A stretch of DNA of 64,000 nt, taken from NCBI GenBank assembly GCA_009667805.1, contig CM019066.1, forward strand, positions 115,682,190 through 115,746,189, in the 5' to 3' direction. The notes under the pieces are model-generated. The model saw only the letters and a list, made by a program, of their open reading frames with translations, made no database searches and had not been told where the DNA came from. The position numbers were made by a program, and so were the translations under genes. Positions 21,876-32,850 of this stretch are shown here, one piece after another (position 1 is the stretch's first letter; each line of letters opens with the position of its first letter). This stretch comes from Leptobrachium leishanense (lineage: Eukaryota > Chordata > Amphibia > Anura > Megophryidae).

Positions 21876-22290
21876 TAAAGGGACACTTTAGTTTCTGTGA
21901 CCATTCCGTGCAAATGAATGTACGCAGTGACATGAATGTCCTCGTCCTTCCCCCTCCTGCGTGGGGATTAGCTCCGTCTAGAAAGCCTAGATCAGGAAAC
22001 ACTGAATTGCTTTCCTAGAAAAAGGTTAGAAATGAACACCCGTCTATTTCCGTACTCATTGAGAGTGATTGGATTAGCAAAATGCTCGCAAAAGCTTTCT
22101 CCCTCCTCATGGTCATCTGACCGTTTTTCATGTCTGGGCCAGCACACAGGGAGCCCAGTGCTGGAATAAAGGGGAGTATTGTATTTGCTACAAGGGTTAA
22201 TATTGGGGGGTGTCGGGTATATTAGAGAGACAAAGAATTTAAAATGGATGCTTGTAGCCATTTTGTTTTAAAGACAGTTTTTCTCTCAAA
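21876..22290. other. Probable old MITE interior
   Basis: It starts AAAGGGACACTTTAGTTTCT, typical of TTAA-flanked (Kolobok T2-like) ends. No clear right end can be placed near 22290. Confidence 0.35.
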
Positions 22291-24130
22291 ATTTCTCTAC
22301 GTTTAGAAATGAACGAGGTTTTTTTTAAAGTTCATTTCTGGGTGAAGTCTTTCCAGACATGAAGGAGTCTAGAATGAATGTGAGAGAATGCTAAGATGTG
22401 TCATAAGTAAATTTATTGGTCTGTTTTAAGTTTTTAAAACAAAAGAGATTTTGTTTCTTTTGGGTATTGGAATAAGAGAAAATATTTTGTAATGTAGAAT
22501 TATATTCACAAAATATATGTTTATAATCAAGGTATATTTTATTATAATTACAGTATGAAATATATACTCCAAAATATTGTAGAAAGTATATAATTGGTAA
22601 ATAATAAAAATTACTAAAGAATATATTCTGTGAGTTAACCAGGAAAGAATTTAGCTGATCTAAGCAACCAAAAGGGAGGAGAACTATAAATCAGATGACA
22701 GAGACAGTCTAGTTAAAAGACAAGGCTCTTTGTTAAGTTAGTCTGACCTTTTGACCCGAGATAAGACTATTAAAAAGAAATAGTGGAATTAATGGAATTA
22801 ATATAAGAAGTGCAATACTGTCCTCTAGAGGATAGTAAAAATAATGATTCATATTATTATTGATTATCCATGACGTCAAATTGGGTATAATAGGCGGCAA
22901 AGGTTCTTTTGTAAGTCAGTCAGAGATTCCAACAGACAGAGACTCACATCACCATGCACTCAGACATTCATTATACATGACACTCTGAGGAGTCGGGAAA
23001 TTGCAGCATTCAGACTCACATCAGACTCACATCACGATGCAGGCAGATCCCAAGACATGAGGCAATCAATATTCTCACCAAATCTCTAACTCACATGCAT
23101 TGATTATCTAATATCGATAATTTTCACATATTCCAAAACAAAGCATCACATAGAAAATTCCAAGGCAGACTCATCAACATCCAAATTGGACAGGTAATGT
23201 ATGAAATAAGGAATTAATGTAAAAATATATTTGTAGAGATTTTTGCAACGTAGACTGAGACTTCTCGGATACGGTTAAAATCCAAATTCTAAGTAATTCT
23301 ATTCTGCAGATAGAAATATGAAGAAGTGGATATAAGGATTTATTCCTAAAGAAATGTTGCAAGATTGATACCAATATATATATTGAATTTGGAAATTACT
23401 GTGATTAAAATTAATAAGCAAGGAATTATATAACTACAAAATAAAAAGCAGAAGATTAGAAGTTTTATTCTCGAGATTAGGGGAGGATTCACTAAATAAG
23501 TTTTTATTGCTTATTATTAAATTAGCTCATCTTTTGTTGATCCATGTAGCAGAGAGATATATATATCTATAAGAGCTGGCTGGTTAAACATTGTTTGCTG
23601 GGAAATGCATGTTGTATTAAGCAGAAATGTTTATTAACCATTTGTGTATTAGTTACTAACTGATAAGGTAAATGATATTAATCATATATGCAGTTACTAA
23701 CCGGAGATACATATATTGTGAAGCTAGTTTTTATATGCTGACGGATTGTGGTTTATAAATTTTTGTTTATGATATGAGATTTGAAATTCTTTTGTATACG
23801 TAATAAATATATATATGTTTTTATCCGATTATTGATTATTGTATTTTTTAAAGCAAAACACAGACAATTAAAAGAATTCAGGATAATTTCTAAGAGATAT
23901 AAACGATTGATATTTGTGTCTCGTATAAGTTTCTTATGAAATAATAATCCCTGATATATTGGAGACGACTGCCGAGATAGGTCCAGTAAGTCCAATATAG
24001 ACATATTGGAGGCTTGGCTGATAAATCCAATATATATAAACGTGTTGTATTCACGTGCAGAGATTATATCCGACAGGGGCATGCTCCTCTCCCCTATTAA
24101 CCATAGAGTATCCCTAAAAAAAATCGTTAC
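22291..24130. other. AT-rich block of unknown origin
   Basis: The block is about 1.8 kb with very low GC and no ORF above about 110 codons. It contains local direct repeats: CAGACTCACATCA occurs three times at 22950-23040 and GTTACTAACTGATAAGG/GTTACTAACCGGAGAT at 23653 and 23692. There is a TATA-like GGGTATAATAGGCGG near 22888. It could be a decayed LTR or a foldback element; neither ends nor primer site are convincing. Confidence 0.3.
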
Positions 24131-24409
24131 ATTTTGCTAATTGAACATATGATTGTGTGAATGACCAGAGGCATTAATCCTATATGGAGGAAAAATTATA
24201 TTTAAAGACAAATATTATCAATCAAGATTGTAAAAACTGTTTAACACATCTAACACTGCATGAAGCCACCTGTATGCTCATATTTGCTATATTGAGAATT
24301 CTACAATCCAATTTTGTCACGCACGTTTAAAGCCCTTCAGTGCAATGTAGCAAGATGTAAACGGATTCCTGAGTAACCATACACACTTAATGACATGGTT
24401 ACATAGAGT

Positions 24410-24876
24410 TGCCAGATCAGCCATGTTTTAGTGGACACGCATTAGTTTCATGCAGAGGGGCGCACAGGAAAAAGTGCTGGCCTTCAACATGTATAATTCA
24501 TATGCTGCAGAAAGGAAGTCAAAGGCAGGTCACCTGGGATTCATTTATTTATTTGCAAAGTAATTTACCAGGAAGGATACATTGAGATTTCTCTCGTTTT
24601 CAAGTATGTCCTGGGGGGCGAGTATGTACCGTTAGGTGTCTTGCCCAAGGACACTTACTGGAGAGGTGCTCTTGCTGGGATCGAACCTGTGTCTCCACAG
24701 TCTCCATGGTTATAGAGCAGTGATGTTACCTCTACTCTACCCAGCCAGACATTCCTGATTTCTTGCCTGCAGCATATGGATTTTACATACTGCTGGGTTG
24801 CACTTTTCATGCACTGCCCACCAGCATGAATAAATTCTATGTGCCCAAAAAACATGGCCGACTGGTATCCCTAATG
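24410..24876. mobile_element. hAT-like MITE interrupted by a SINE
   Basis: The left end TAGAGTTGCCAGATCAGCCA and right end GGCCGACTGGTATCCCTA are inverted. Inner arms also match (ATGCTGCAG..., TTTCATGCA...TGCATGAAA). A half copy is at 34660-34810. The SINE at 24545-24748 lies inside. Confidence 0.6.
24545..24748 (-). mobile_element. tRNA-derived SINE with V-SINE-type core
   Basis: On the minus strand: CTGGGTAGAGTAGAGGTAAC (tRNA-like A box), ACAGGTTCGATCCCAGC (B box), TGTCCTTGGGCAAGACACCT (the core seen in V-SINEs), then the tail CTTGAAAACGAGAGAAATC...TCCTTCCTGGTAAA and (AAAT)n. The tail is the same as the 3' end of the LINE at 46210, the likely mobilising partner. A second copy is at 44685. 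Confidence 0.85.
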
Positions 24877-24879
24877 ATC

Positions 24880-26127
24880 GATGTACAATTTTCTAAGGTA
24901 CATAATGAATAAACTGTCGTCGTCTTGTTCATCAATCATCTGTTCCCGTTCCTGCTGTCCTCCTTTACGTTTCGGCATGGATGCTAAAGGATATTAAGCT
25001 GCAAGCCACGTCTTGTTCATCCGGAGAAGCACGTAAAGTACACAGAGACCAGCATTCCACCATGCTGCTGTTATAACCTAAAATACGCCCTCTCTGGTTT
25101 GTTTTAGCCTCTTTTGTGTTTGCCGGATGCTAACAATAGGCTAGTGGAACCAATGGGCAAACAGTCCTAGAAGGGGCACAGCCTGTGAGCCCTGCTATTC
25201 AAAGGATTGTCTAGTCAATGTAGATTATAGCTGATTGGAATGTGTGTCATTACTGGGCTGGGGCTCTGTGTGTGTGAAAGCCTGAACCGAATCGCCAATT
25301 AAATCTCGCTCTATATCCAGGGAAGGGTGCCAGCTGATTTTTATTGGAACGCGGCCACAGCCTGGCACCATTTTTTTTAAGCATTTGTGCTTTATAATGA
25401 AAATTTCAGTATATTTATACTTTATTTTTATAGTTCTTGTTTCAATTTATAGCTTGTTATTTCTGAGTTTCTCTTTTTTTTTTTTCTTTCTGTCCAGTAC
25501 TGATGGTGCCAAAGGGAACAAGGTCTGCGACTTTCACATAAAATTAGAACAAAGCCGGGTAAAGTGTGGCACATCGGAGTGGAAGCGATGCAGGATGCCA
25601 GCATGGTTACATAATGTAGCTGGTGGCTCTTACAGTCTATGCATGTTCGCACTTCAATTCTAAGTTAACTAGTATTATTTTTTTATGTTTTATTCACCCG
25701 GCAAACCATTTTTGCATCTAGAGAGCTGGTATCTCACCGGCCGTGAATTAAAGCTCTCCTCGTTCCCAGGCAGAGTATAGCTGGATGAGGGTGATGGGTG
25801 TTCTAGTCATAACTGCTGCTGCTATTATGATGGTGGTTGCTAGTTGTGGATTCATTTGCTAGTGTGCTACCCAGGTTGTCTGATCTGGAGCATCTCTGTG
25901 TAAACCACTACTGAATATTTAATGCCAAGGATAATGCTTGTACATTGTAGCAGCACAAACACAGGCGTGGTCCTTCCTATAATAAATTGACATCACTGCT
26001 GATGTTGCTTCTTCTGGGTAGCAGACTGATATGTCTCAAGGAATAAATCCCTGCACTAAAAAGCTACGGTAATCTAATATTAATATGTTGATGAATATGC
26101 TTTTTTCTTTTCTTTTTTTTTTATGAC
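24880..26127. other. Unassigned sequence upstream of the MITE cluster
   Basis: Contains an exon-like stretch at 25500-25560 (see rejected items) and no repeat I recognise. Confidence 0.4.
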
Positions 26128-26288
26128 TTAAAGGAACACTCTAACAAAAAAATCACCCCCCCCCCCCGTTTTTAATCCTAACCTATCCCTATTCCCTTAA
26201 TAAATAGTTATTATTATTTTTTTTGTGTAACTGTAATACTTACCCTAAAATCCTCTTCTTTCCAGCGGGGGTTTTTTTTTTTATACTC

Positions 26289-27122
26289 TAGAGATGCACC
26301 AGTATCGGGGCCGATATTGCCGTTTGCACGAGTACTTGTTACTCGTGCAAACGGCCCGATACATCCCGCCGTTACCGGAAGCCGGCGCTGGGCCGGCTTG
26401 CCGGTATCCGCGGGGCTGGGGAAGCTGGCCGCGTGCATGAAAAGCACGCGGCCAGCGTTCCCCTCCGGCGCGCCAAATACTCACCCTTCCTGAAGTTCCG
26501 GTCGCTGGGCAGTGATGCGTTCCCGCAGCCACTGGGCACTCCTGTGACGCTGCCTCTCGGCTGGAGGCAGCGTCACAGATGCGCCCGGCGGCCACGTGAC
26601 CGCATCACTGCCCAGAGACCGGAACTTCAGGAAGGGTGAGTATTTGGCGCGCCGGAGGGGAACGCTGGCCGCGTGCTTTACATGCACACGGCCAGCTTCC
26701 CCAGCGTTCGAGCTGGGGGTAAATCCATGAGACCTGGGGTAAATCGATGAGAGCTGCGGGCAAATCGATGAGACCTGGGGGCCAATCCATGAGACCTGGG
26801 GGCCAATCCATGAGACCTGGGGGCCAATCCATGAGACCTGGGGGCCAATCCATGAGACCTGGGGGCAAATCCATGTGAGCTGGGGGCAAATCCATGTGAG
26901 CTGGGGGCAAACCCATGTGAGCTGGGGGCAAATCCATGAGACCTGGTGCAAATCCATGTGAGCTGCGGTCAATCTCATATAAATTTTTATATGAGGTCTG
27001 TTCCTATTGGAAAGTGTCACATGACATTAAATAAAAGTATCGGTACTCGGTATCTGTGAGTACTTTTAAAAAGTATCGGTACTCGTACTCGGTCTTAAAA
27101 AAGTGGTATCGGTGCATCCCTA
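26289..27122. mobile_element. hAT-type element related to the one at 13509
   Basis: The left end TAGAGATGCACCAGTATCGG and right end GGTATCGGTGCATCCCTA are inverted. The left region GGAAGCCGGCGCTGGGCCGG matches GGAAGCCAGTGCTGGGTTGG of the 13509 element. A long palindrome (26413-26706) is followed by a minisatellite. I could not find a clean 8-bp TSD. Confidence 0.75.
26714..26960 (-). repeat. Short minisatellite, same unit as the 13.7 kb array but inverted
   Basis: About a dozen 21-bp units (CATGAGACCTGGGGGCCAAT) are present. Their complement reads CATGGATTGGCCCCCAGGTC, the same unit as the CATGGATATTGCCCCAGCTC array at 13738, in the opposite orientation relative to the element's left end. 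Confidence 0.85.
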
Positions 27123-27578
27123 CTCACCTCCCTCCTCTTCCGCTCCCATCCTTCTTCTTGCTTCTTGGCTTCTGGTTTACGTGAGAAGCGCGCATGCGCG
27201 CCTCTCACATAAGCCAGCCAATCGGCAGGCTTCCTCCCGGCTCCCTCTGAGGATTAGTGTTGCGCGCAAGAGGATGCGCGCAACACTAACCCTCAGAGGG
27301 AGCCTCCAGCTTCTGCGGTGAGTTGGAGACGTCATCGCGCTGAAAGCGCGATGACGTCTCCTACTCGGCAAAAGTCGGCAGAAGCGGGAAATAGGATTCC
27401 CGCTCTGCTGACTGACAGCTGGGAGGGCGGAGTAAAGTTCTCCGCCTCTCTCAGCTGTTTTCAGCATTTACAGCTGATCGGCTGAGCGGAGGGAGGGGGG
27501 ACAGGGGCAGGATACTCCGGGCATCATGACCACCTAAAATAGCTTAGGTGGTCATGTTGCTTAGAGTATCCCTTTAAG

Positions 27579-27861
27579 CTTTCACAATTTTGATCCAAGG
27601 TACAAGTGTATGTGTTGCGGGCTTATGTCTATAAATTTCACTCCTAATACACACAAGAATAAGCCTTAATTGCTGCGTTTTAGCAATCCTTTAACGTTTG
27701 ATTTAATCATTTGTTTTATTTTTAACCCCAATTATTAAAATACAGTTTTCTCCAAGCATCTCTTATTCCTGGCTTTCACCGGGTTAAACACTATTTAGTT
27801 ACAGATATGTATGTTTTGTGATCTAACCATCTTCTCCAGAGAGTTTCTGATTGGTGAATAT
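27579..27861. other. Unassigned
   Basis: No recognisable feature. Confidence 0.4.
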
Positions 27862-28312
27862 TTGTAGAATAATGCAAGTACCCTACCTGAATAGACTACT
27901 TCCCTCAGCAGTTCCCTCATCCTATAACCTCCGATCCAGGACCAGCACTTTACTTGCAATACCACAATACAAAAAGAAAGTGGCGCGATCCTCATTTTCC
28001 TACAAAGCACCACAATTATGGAATAACCTCCCAGACGCCATCAAATCTTCCCCCAGTCCCTTAAGAGATCTCTATTAATATACCTCAATACAGAATGCAC
28101 CTGTAAACATGTAACATAGTGACTATATGTCCTACATAATTATTTCCTGTGTTCTGTATACTATATTTGTGTTTTTTTTTTTTAAATATCTTGCATTTTA
28201 TTACCTAGTATTTCTGTAACAATTCAATGTTCTTAAGCCCAGGACATGCTTGACAATGATAGAAATCTCAATGTACCCTTCCTGGTAAAATACTTTATAA
28301 ATAATATATAGT
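27862..28312 (+). pseudogene. LINE C-terminal fragment and 3' tail
   Basis: It encodes YLNRLLPSAVPSSYNLRSRT...YKKKVARSSFSYKAPQLWNN, the W-N-LP C-terminal motif of CR1/L2-type reverse transcriptases. The 3' UTR follows, ending AAATACTTTATAAATAATA. Nearly identical to 46400-46850. It is 5'-truncated and ends only 260 bp before the SCHIP1 short-isoform promoter. Confidence 0.8.
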
Positions 28313-28573
28313 GCTGTTTACGGCATAATAAGAAGTCTGAAATAATCTAAACCTTTTAAAATGGATAATCTCAATTTGAAGTGTTTTTTTTATTTTTTTA
28401 TTATTATGTCGTCATCGTTGCTGTTTATATTTATTTCTTGTTTTGTTTGGCCACTGCTTTTCTGTTTTATTGAGTATATACATTTTTCCACATGGGTGGA
28501 CCTGGCTTCAATAAACCTCAGAAGGTCACACCAGCCTCAGAGTTATCCTTTTTTCTTTTGTACCCATCATATA

Positions 28574-28918
28574 ATTGGCCAATTGTGTTAGTGATGAGCA
28601 AGGCCCCCCCTCTCCTCCTCCTCCTCCTCCCCCATCTCCGTCCCAACTACATGTTATTATTAAGCCACATCGCCCCGCTCCCTGAGGAGATCAGCCTTGC
28701 TTGGTTTCTGTGCAGAGAGAGCATTGCTCTTGCGCAGGTTGAAACAGCAGCAGCATCCATTTTAATCCCCAGAAAAACCTCTCGCCCCTGTAAGGGTGTT
28801 TATTTTATTCATTCATTCATTCTTATTCCCAACCCATTCTTTTCCACCGCTCCCCTATCCGGCCGTACCTCTTGCAACCTTCTGCATCTGCTCTCCCCTG
28901 GCTATAGGATGCACTGAG
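28574..28918 (+). promoter_or_regulatory. SCHIP1: Putative internal promoter and 5' UTR of the short SCHIP1 isoform
   Basis: The exon at 28919 must be a transcript start: it has an ATG, ten codons and a donor, and no plausible acceptor just upstream. The 345 bases before it are CT/GC-rich compared with the AT-rich surroundings. They contain a palindromic CCAAT/NFI-type site (ATTGGCCAAT, 28574-28583), a CT-rich tract (28605-28640) and no convincing TATA box, so initiation would be dispersed. The exact transcription start cannot be read. Known biology: SCHIP1 has several alternative first exons driven by separate promoters. Inference: this is the promoter of the isoform starting MVHQEN. Confidence 0.5.
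28651..28917 (+). other. Upstream open reading frame ending one base before the SCHIP1 start codon
   Basis: An 88-codon frame opens at the ATG at 28651 and ends with TGA at 28915-28917. The SCHIP1 ATG is at 28919-28921, so stop and start are separated by one base (TGAGATG). A second in-frame ATG at 28909 gives a two-codon uORF (Met-His-stop) with the same stop. The frame is open further upstream to 28492 but that part may not be transcribed. The peptide resembles nothing I know. If the 5' UTR starts before 28651, translation of the isoform would depend on leaky scanning or reinitiation. Confidence 0.4.
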
Positions 28919-28948
28919 ATGGTACACCAAGAGAATTGTGCGTACCAG
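28919..28948 (+). CDS. SCHIP1: SCHIP1 alternative first coding exon (short isoform N-terminus)
   Basis: The ten codons read MVHQENCAYQ and are followed directly by a consensus donor (CAG|GTAAGC, gt at 28949-28950). From memory, a mammalian SCHIP1 isoform begins MVHQENCSYQ and then continues into AQKNERES; that continuation is exactly what the exon at 48120 encodes. The exon ends in phase 0, as needed to join GCT CAG AAG. It replaces the long acidic N-terminus, or the IQ-motif part of IQCJ-SCHIP1, found in other isoforms. Only one residue differs from the mammalian form I recall (Ala for Ser at position 8). The start is fixed by that match; an earlier ATG at 28909 is in another frame and stops after two codons. 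Confidence 0.92.
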
Positions 28949-30312
28949 GTAAGCATGTCGGTTTTATCCCCGTAATATTCCTTCCCAGACAGGCAGGGCC
29001 TTAGCAATGCCAGTAGCCTGTGCTGTAATGTGCGCTTTTTTTTTTTTTCTCCCTGTCTCGGCATAATATGCTCGCATTCTCGGTGATATAGACCTGCCTC
29101 GCCCGGCATCTATTTCTTTTCCGGCTCCTTCAGCCCTTTCACACCGATGCATCTTTCCTTTTTTTTTTTTTTTTTTTTTTTTTGTTCTTCTTTCCTCACT
29201 AACACACATCATTGTATGATTGCTGTATCGCTTGGGACATTGTGACATTAATAGGGATGTTCCATTAATCCTTCTCATTCAGCTTATTTGGTACAGACGC
29301 AGCATTGTACTCAGAATGAAATGGCTTATCATGGTGCGCTTTCATGGGAATAGGTGGTGTCTGGGCTTTAAAGGGCTGCGTGACAGGGATTTCATACTAA
29401 AGAATACATAGTCCGTTTGCTGTGTTTGGTTCAATTTTACATCCGTTTGATACTGTCACAGGAAACATCATTTGAAAGTTTTGTATTAATCACTTGGGAT
29501 GTTTGATTGGCTTTAATTTTCCATATTAACTTTAGTATTTTTGTATAATCGATCTTTGTATTTAAGACTAAGGACGTAAATGGACTATACGACTGTTTGT
29601 TTGGTTGTGCTTAATTAAACAGTATGTTACCCTTTCCCCCCACTAACTTAACCCCCTATCAAAGCACTTACACGAAAAGCCATTACATATTTAGGTTTAA
29701 TATTGTGTGTATATAGATATGAGTGATTGTATCACACACATGCACGTTTAATCTTTAGAAATACTTAAATCTTCTTCCTCATTTGAAAGTTGACAAGATG
29801 GAGATGCTAAGAAAATCCTGATTCTGACGTTCTTCACCATGGCAACTAAGCCTGTAATTCTATATATTCTGCAATGTAAATGTCTATATTGCTTGTATTT
29901 TTAAATGTGTATTTAAGTTTTTTGGCTCATCTTTTTATATCTATATAAAATCAAGAATGATGACCGTTTATGTGCTAATGTTAAAACATATACACATTGT
30001 AGCTGGTAAGTTTTCCGAACTCTTATGAAGGATTTGTATAAAACCGATGCTTCTCCGAGTGACTGCCCCTTTAAAATAACAAATGATTGCTCAAAAATGT
30101 TCTCTTCTAAGTACGATCGACAGTAGCTGGCGTGATAAACCTATACAATTCACACTTAAAAGAAAATCACAACATACTGCTCATATGTGTAAATGAATTA
30201 TTATTCCGTAATAAAGTGAAATTGCACATTGGTACAAGGATGTGGAAAAAAATGACATCGATCTACCAATCTTTAAATCCCGGCACTCCAACATCTCAGA
30301 AAAAAAACTAAT

Positions 30313-30430
30313 TAAAGGGATCCTCTAAACACCATGACCCTGTAAATGAAATGGTCATGGTGAGAGAAGTGCCCCTCCCCTTCATTTCAGTTCCTATGTG
30401 ATATGACAGCCTTCCAAAGGGGAACGTTCC
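30313..30430. mobile_element. Left end of a T2-like MITE
   Basis: TTAAAGGGATCCTCTAAACA and an inverted ACCATGACC/GGTCATGGT pair are present. The right end is not found. Confidence 0.45.
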
Positions 30431-30805
30431 CTCTTGACAGTGCTACGTAGTATCATGTAGTGCTGGTGGGCCAATTGCATTGAGAGGCATCAGGTGGCCA
30501 GAGCCCTCAGCTGAGCGTTCAGCCATTGACATCGTCTGCTTCTGGATGCAGCAGACATGTCAGAAGAAAATGGAGCCAGGGTCTCCCTCTGGCAGTGTGC
30601 TAGAAGGAAAAACACTCGCTGCCAGACCAGGTGGACGTTTGACACACTAATAAAGGCATTAAAGCAACCTTTCAGGCTTAAATCCAAGATAATGTGGTGA
30701 AGGGGCACTAGTCATTTGTAGAAACCATTTCCGCGTTGTAATGCAGCCAGTGTAATCACATTGGGCAACGCGGCTAAAACACAGCTCATAGAAGGACTAT
30801 AGGGT

Positions 30806-31870
30806 CTATTCACAAGGCACCAAAAATGCTCATAATTTCGGTGCTTTGTGCTTCGCTGCACTTTGGAGATTCCGTTTCAACCAAAATACTGTGACTTTAC
30901 TATATAGTGAATGTTTACCGTAATTTGACAAAATTAGCCGCCGAAGTAGTTATCGGACATTGGTGAATTCCACTGAACTAAGAAAAATAAAAAAAGGACG
31001 TTAACTATTCTCCTAATTGGAGTTTAAGGCCGGTGTCAGACGAACGCAGTGATCACGTCCGTTTTGCCGCACAGTTTAACATCCGTCGTAGCATAGAATC
31101 ATGAGCAGTAGAGACGCACCGAACTGCGCACGCACAACGCACGTGGCAAACGGACGCAAGTTAGGCAAGAACGTAAAACCGCTAGAACGGACTACCAGTG
31201 CGCCACAACCACGTAGCATTGTGTGTGTGTGATGGAACGAAGTCAGACGGACCGCATTTACAACGTCTAGCACCTTGATGCATAAAATGGCTTTTCATAT
31301 CATGTATAACTTTTTAGCATTTTTCATATTAATTTTATTTCCCATAGTTCCCTTTTTTTTTTTTTCTCCGCCTGTCAAGAAAAACTGATCGTGTGGAGTC
31401 TGCAGTATCTTCCGTCAGTACGTCCGTCCGTTGTGCATGGACGCACAGTGCACTCAGAATGCGCTCGTCCGAAAGCCTAAATCAATAAAAATATGTCTAA
31501 ATAATCAAAGTCTTTTAGAAATGATAAAAAAGGTCTGTTAAAAAAAATAGAATAGACAGACTTTTTTAAAAAAAAATCTAAGCTATTCCATTTTTTTTAC
31601 ATTGAAACCTATGGGATTTGCCTGTGTTACACTTGTTGAATCGAGACACCGAAAATCAGGGCATTTCGGCGTTCTGCTGACGCAATAGTTTTCGTTGGGA
31701 CAATTTCATTGCCGCCGAACTGCACTGTATTTCGCTGGCAATTCACCTGTGTTTGGCGAATTGACAGCTTTGTGAATTGACTAATTGCCCTGAAAAATGT
31801 ACAATACTGTGAAATTAAACATTCGGTGCAATTCGGGGGCCAATTCGGAGATTGGTGAATAACCTCTTTT
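30806..31870. mobile_element. Harbinger-like MITE with a nested MITE
   Basis: The arms GGGTCTATTCACAAGGC on the left and GGTGAATAACCTC on the right are inverted; inner CGGTGCTTTGTGCTTCG also has inverted traces. The subfamily-B MITE at 31028-31477 is nested inside, the same arrangement as at 18941-19950. Confidence 0.6.
31028..31477 (+). mobile_element. GTCAGACG-type MITE (subfamily B), uninterrupted copy
   Basis: It runs from GGCCGGTGTCAGACGAACGC to GCGCTCGTCCGAAAGCC with TTAA before the left end. Its middle (AGACGGACCGCATTTAC, 31246-31262) shows the sequence into which the LINE at 59311 inserted in the sister copy. Confidence 0.75.
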
Positions 31871-31984
31871 GTGTCTACAGAAAGTATTCAGGTCACTTAT
31901 ATTTTTTTATATTTCAGCCCAAAGCTTACATTTTCTGACTGCATTGCATATTAAAATAGTAAAAACGCACATAAGACCCTTAAC

Positions 31985-32351
31985 TAGGGTTGACGAAGAC
32001 TGAATACCGATACTTTGTTTTCAGGTACTTTTATTTAAAGATACACAGAAAAGGGTTGGCCCGTTAAAAGGACTGCTTGACATATATATAAAGGATAAAA
32101 TATACGTATCTTAGTAGTGCTTCTTCGGATGGCTCCTCATTCCCATCCAGATCAGCAAAACATAGATAAGAAGCACTACAGAAAATGAATGAAAAACATA
32201 GTTTCATACTTTTATTTAAAGTCATGTGACCGCTTTCCAATAAATAATTTAGGATTTTGCTGAAAGCATGTTCAATTTATGCTAATATTGAAATGTATGG
32301 CCAGACAGCCCATTTACCCACTGCACAGACTACCACACAGTCGGACCACGA

Positions 32352-32384
<33 letters not shown>

Positions 32385-32850
32385 GTCCCCCAGGCCTCCA
32401 ATACATGTATACCCACTCAGACCCACGTATACTCACACACACTGGTCTGGGGTCTGTTGTGTGTGCGCACACATTTCAGACCTCACATGTAGACATTGTG
32501 GCGGCGGGCTGAATGCTCCAGCGGCATTCTACCTTGCTCATGCGGCTGGCTGCATTCCAACGTGTGCCCGCACGATGGGAACCCTCCCCCCTGCCGCAAT
32601 CTCGCGAGATTCTGCGCAGTTCGAGACCTCACGGACTCCGAGATCATGGCTGGGGGGATCTCACCGAGCGGCCGCTTGTTGGAACGCAGTCAGCCGCAGG
32701 GGCAGGGTGGAATTCCACTGGAGCATTCAGCCAGTTGCCCCAGCCCCTTAGATGCCGGGAAGCCAGCTCAACACTGACTTCTGGTATCATGGGCGGTATT
32801 GGGGTCATCGGCACAAGGACCAAGCAAATGCCGGTATCAGTGCATCCCTC
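31985..32850. mobile_element. hAT-type element, third member of the 13509/26289 family
   Basis: The left end TAGGGTTGACGAAGACTGAA and right end GGTATCAGTGCATCCCTC lie between perfect 8-bp duplications CCCTTAAC (31977-31984 and 32851-32858). It shares the CATGTGACCGCTTTCCAATA segment with the inverse at 27003-27025. It contains a (CA)n tract and a GC-rich arm, but no CATGGATA minisatellite. Confidence 0.85.
32353..32384. repeat. (CA)n microsatellite
   Basis: About 15 CA repeats within the hAT element. Confidence 0.95.

Larger units (their letters stand above)
26129..27578. mobile_element. TTAA MITE (Kolobok T2-like) carrying a nested hAT
   Basis: TTAAAGGAACACTCTAA on the left (26129) and TTAGAGTATCCCTTTAA on the right (ending about 27576) are inverted and include the TTAA target. 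Inner material right of the nested element (27123-27500) is palindromic around GCGCGATGACGTCTCC and GAAGCGCGCATGCGCG. The AAAGG-type terminus is that of T2/Kolobok MITEs known from frogs. Confidence 0.7.

Noticed and set aside
22291..24130. Endogenous retroviral LTR
   Set aside because: No TG...CA ends, no polyadenylation signal at the right distance, no primer-binding site and no gag/pol remnants next to it.
25500..25562. Exon-like stretch: pyrimidine tract, CAG, open codons (TDGAKGNKVCDFHIKLEQSR) and GTAAAG donor
   Set aside because: It resembles no SCHIP1 or IQCJ exon I know, and such acceptor/donor pairs are common by chance. RNA-seq would decide.
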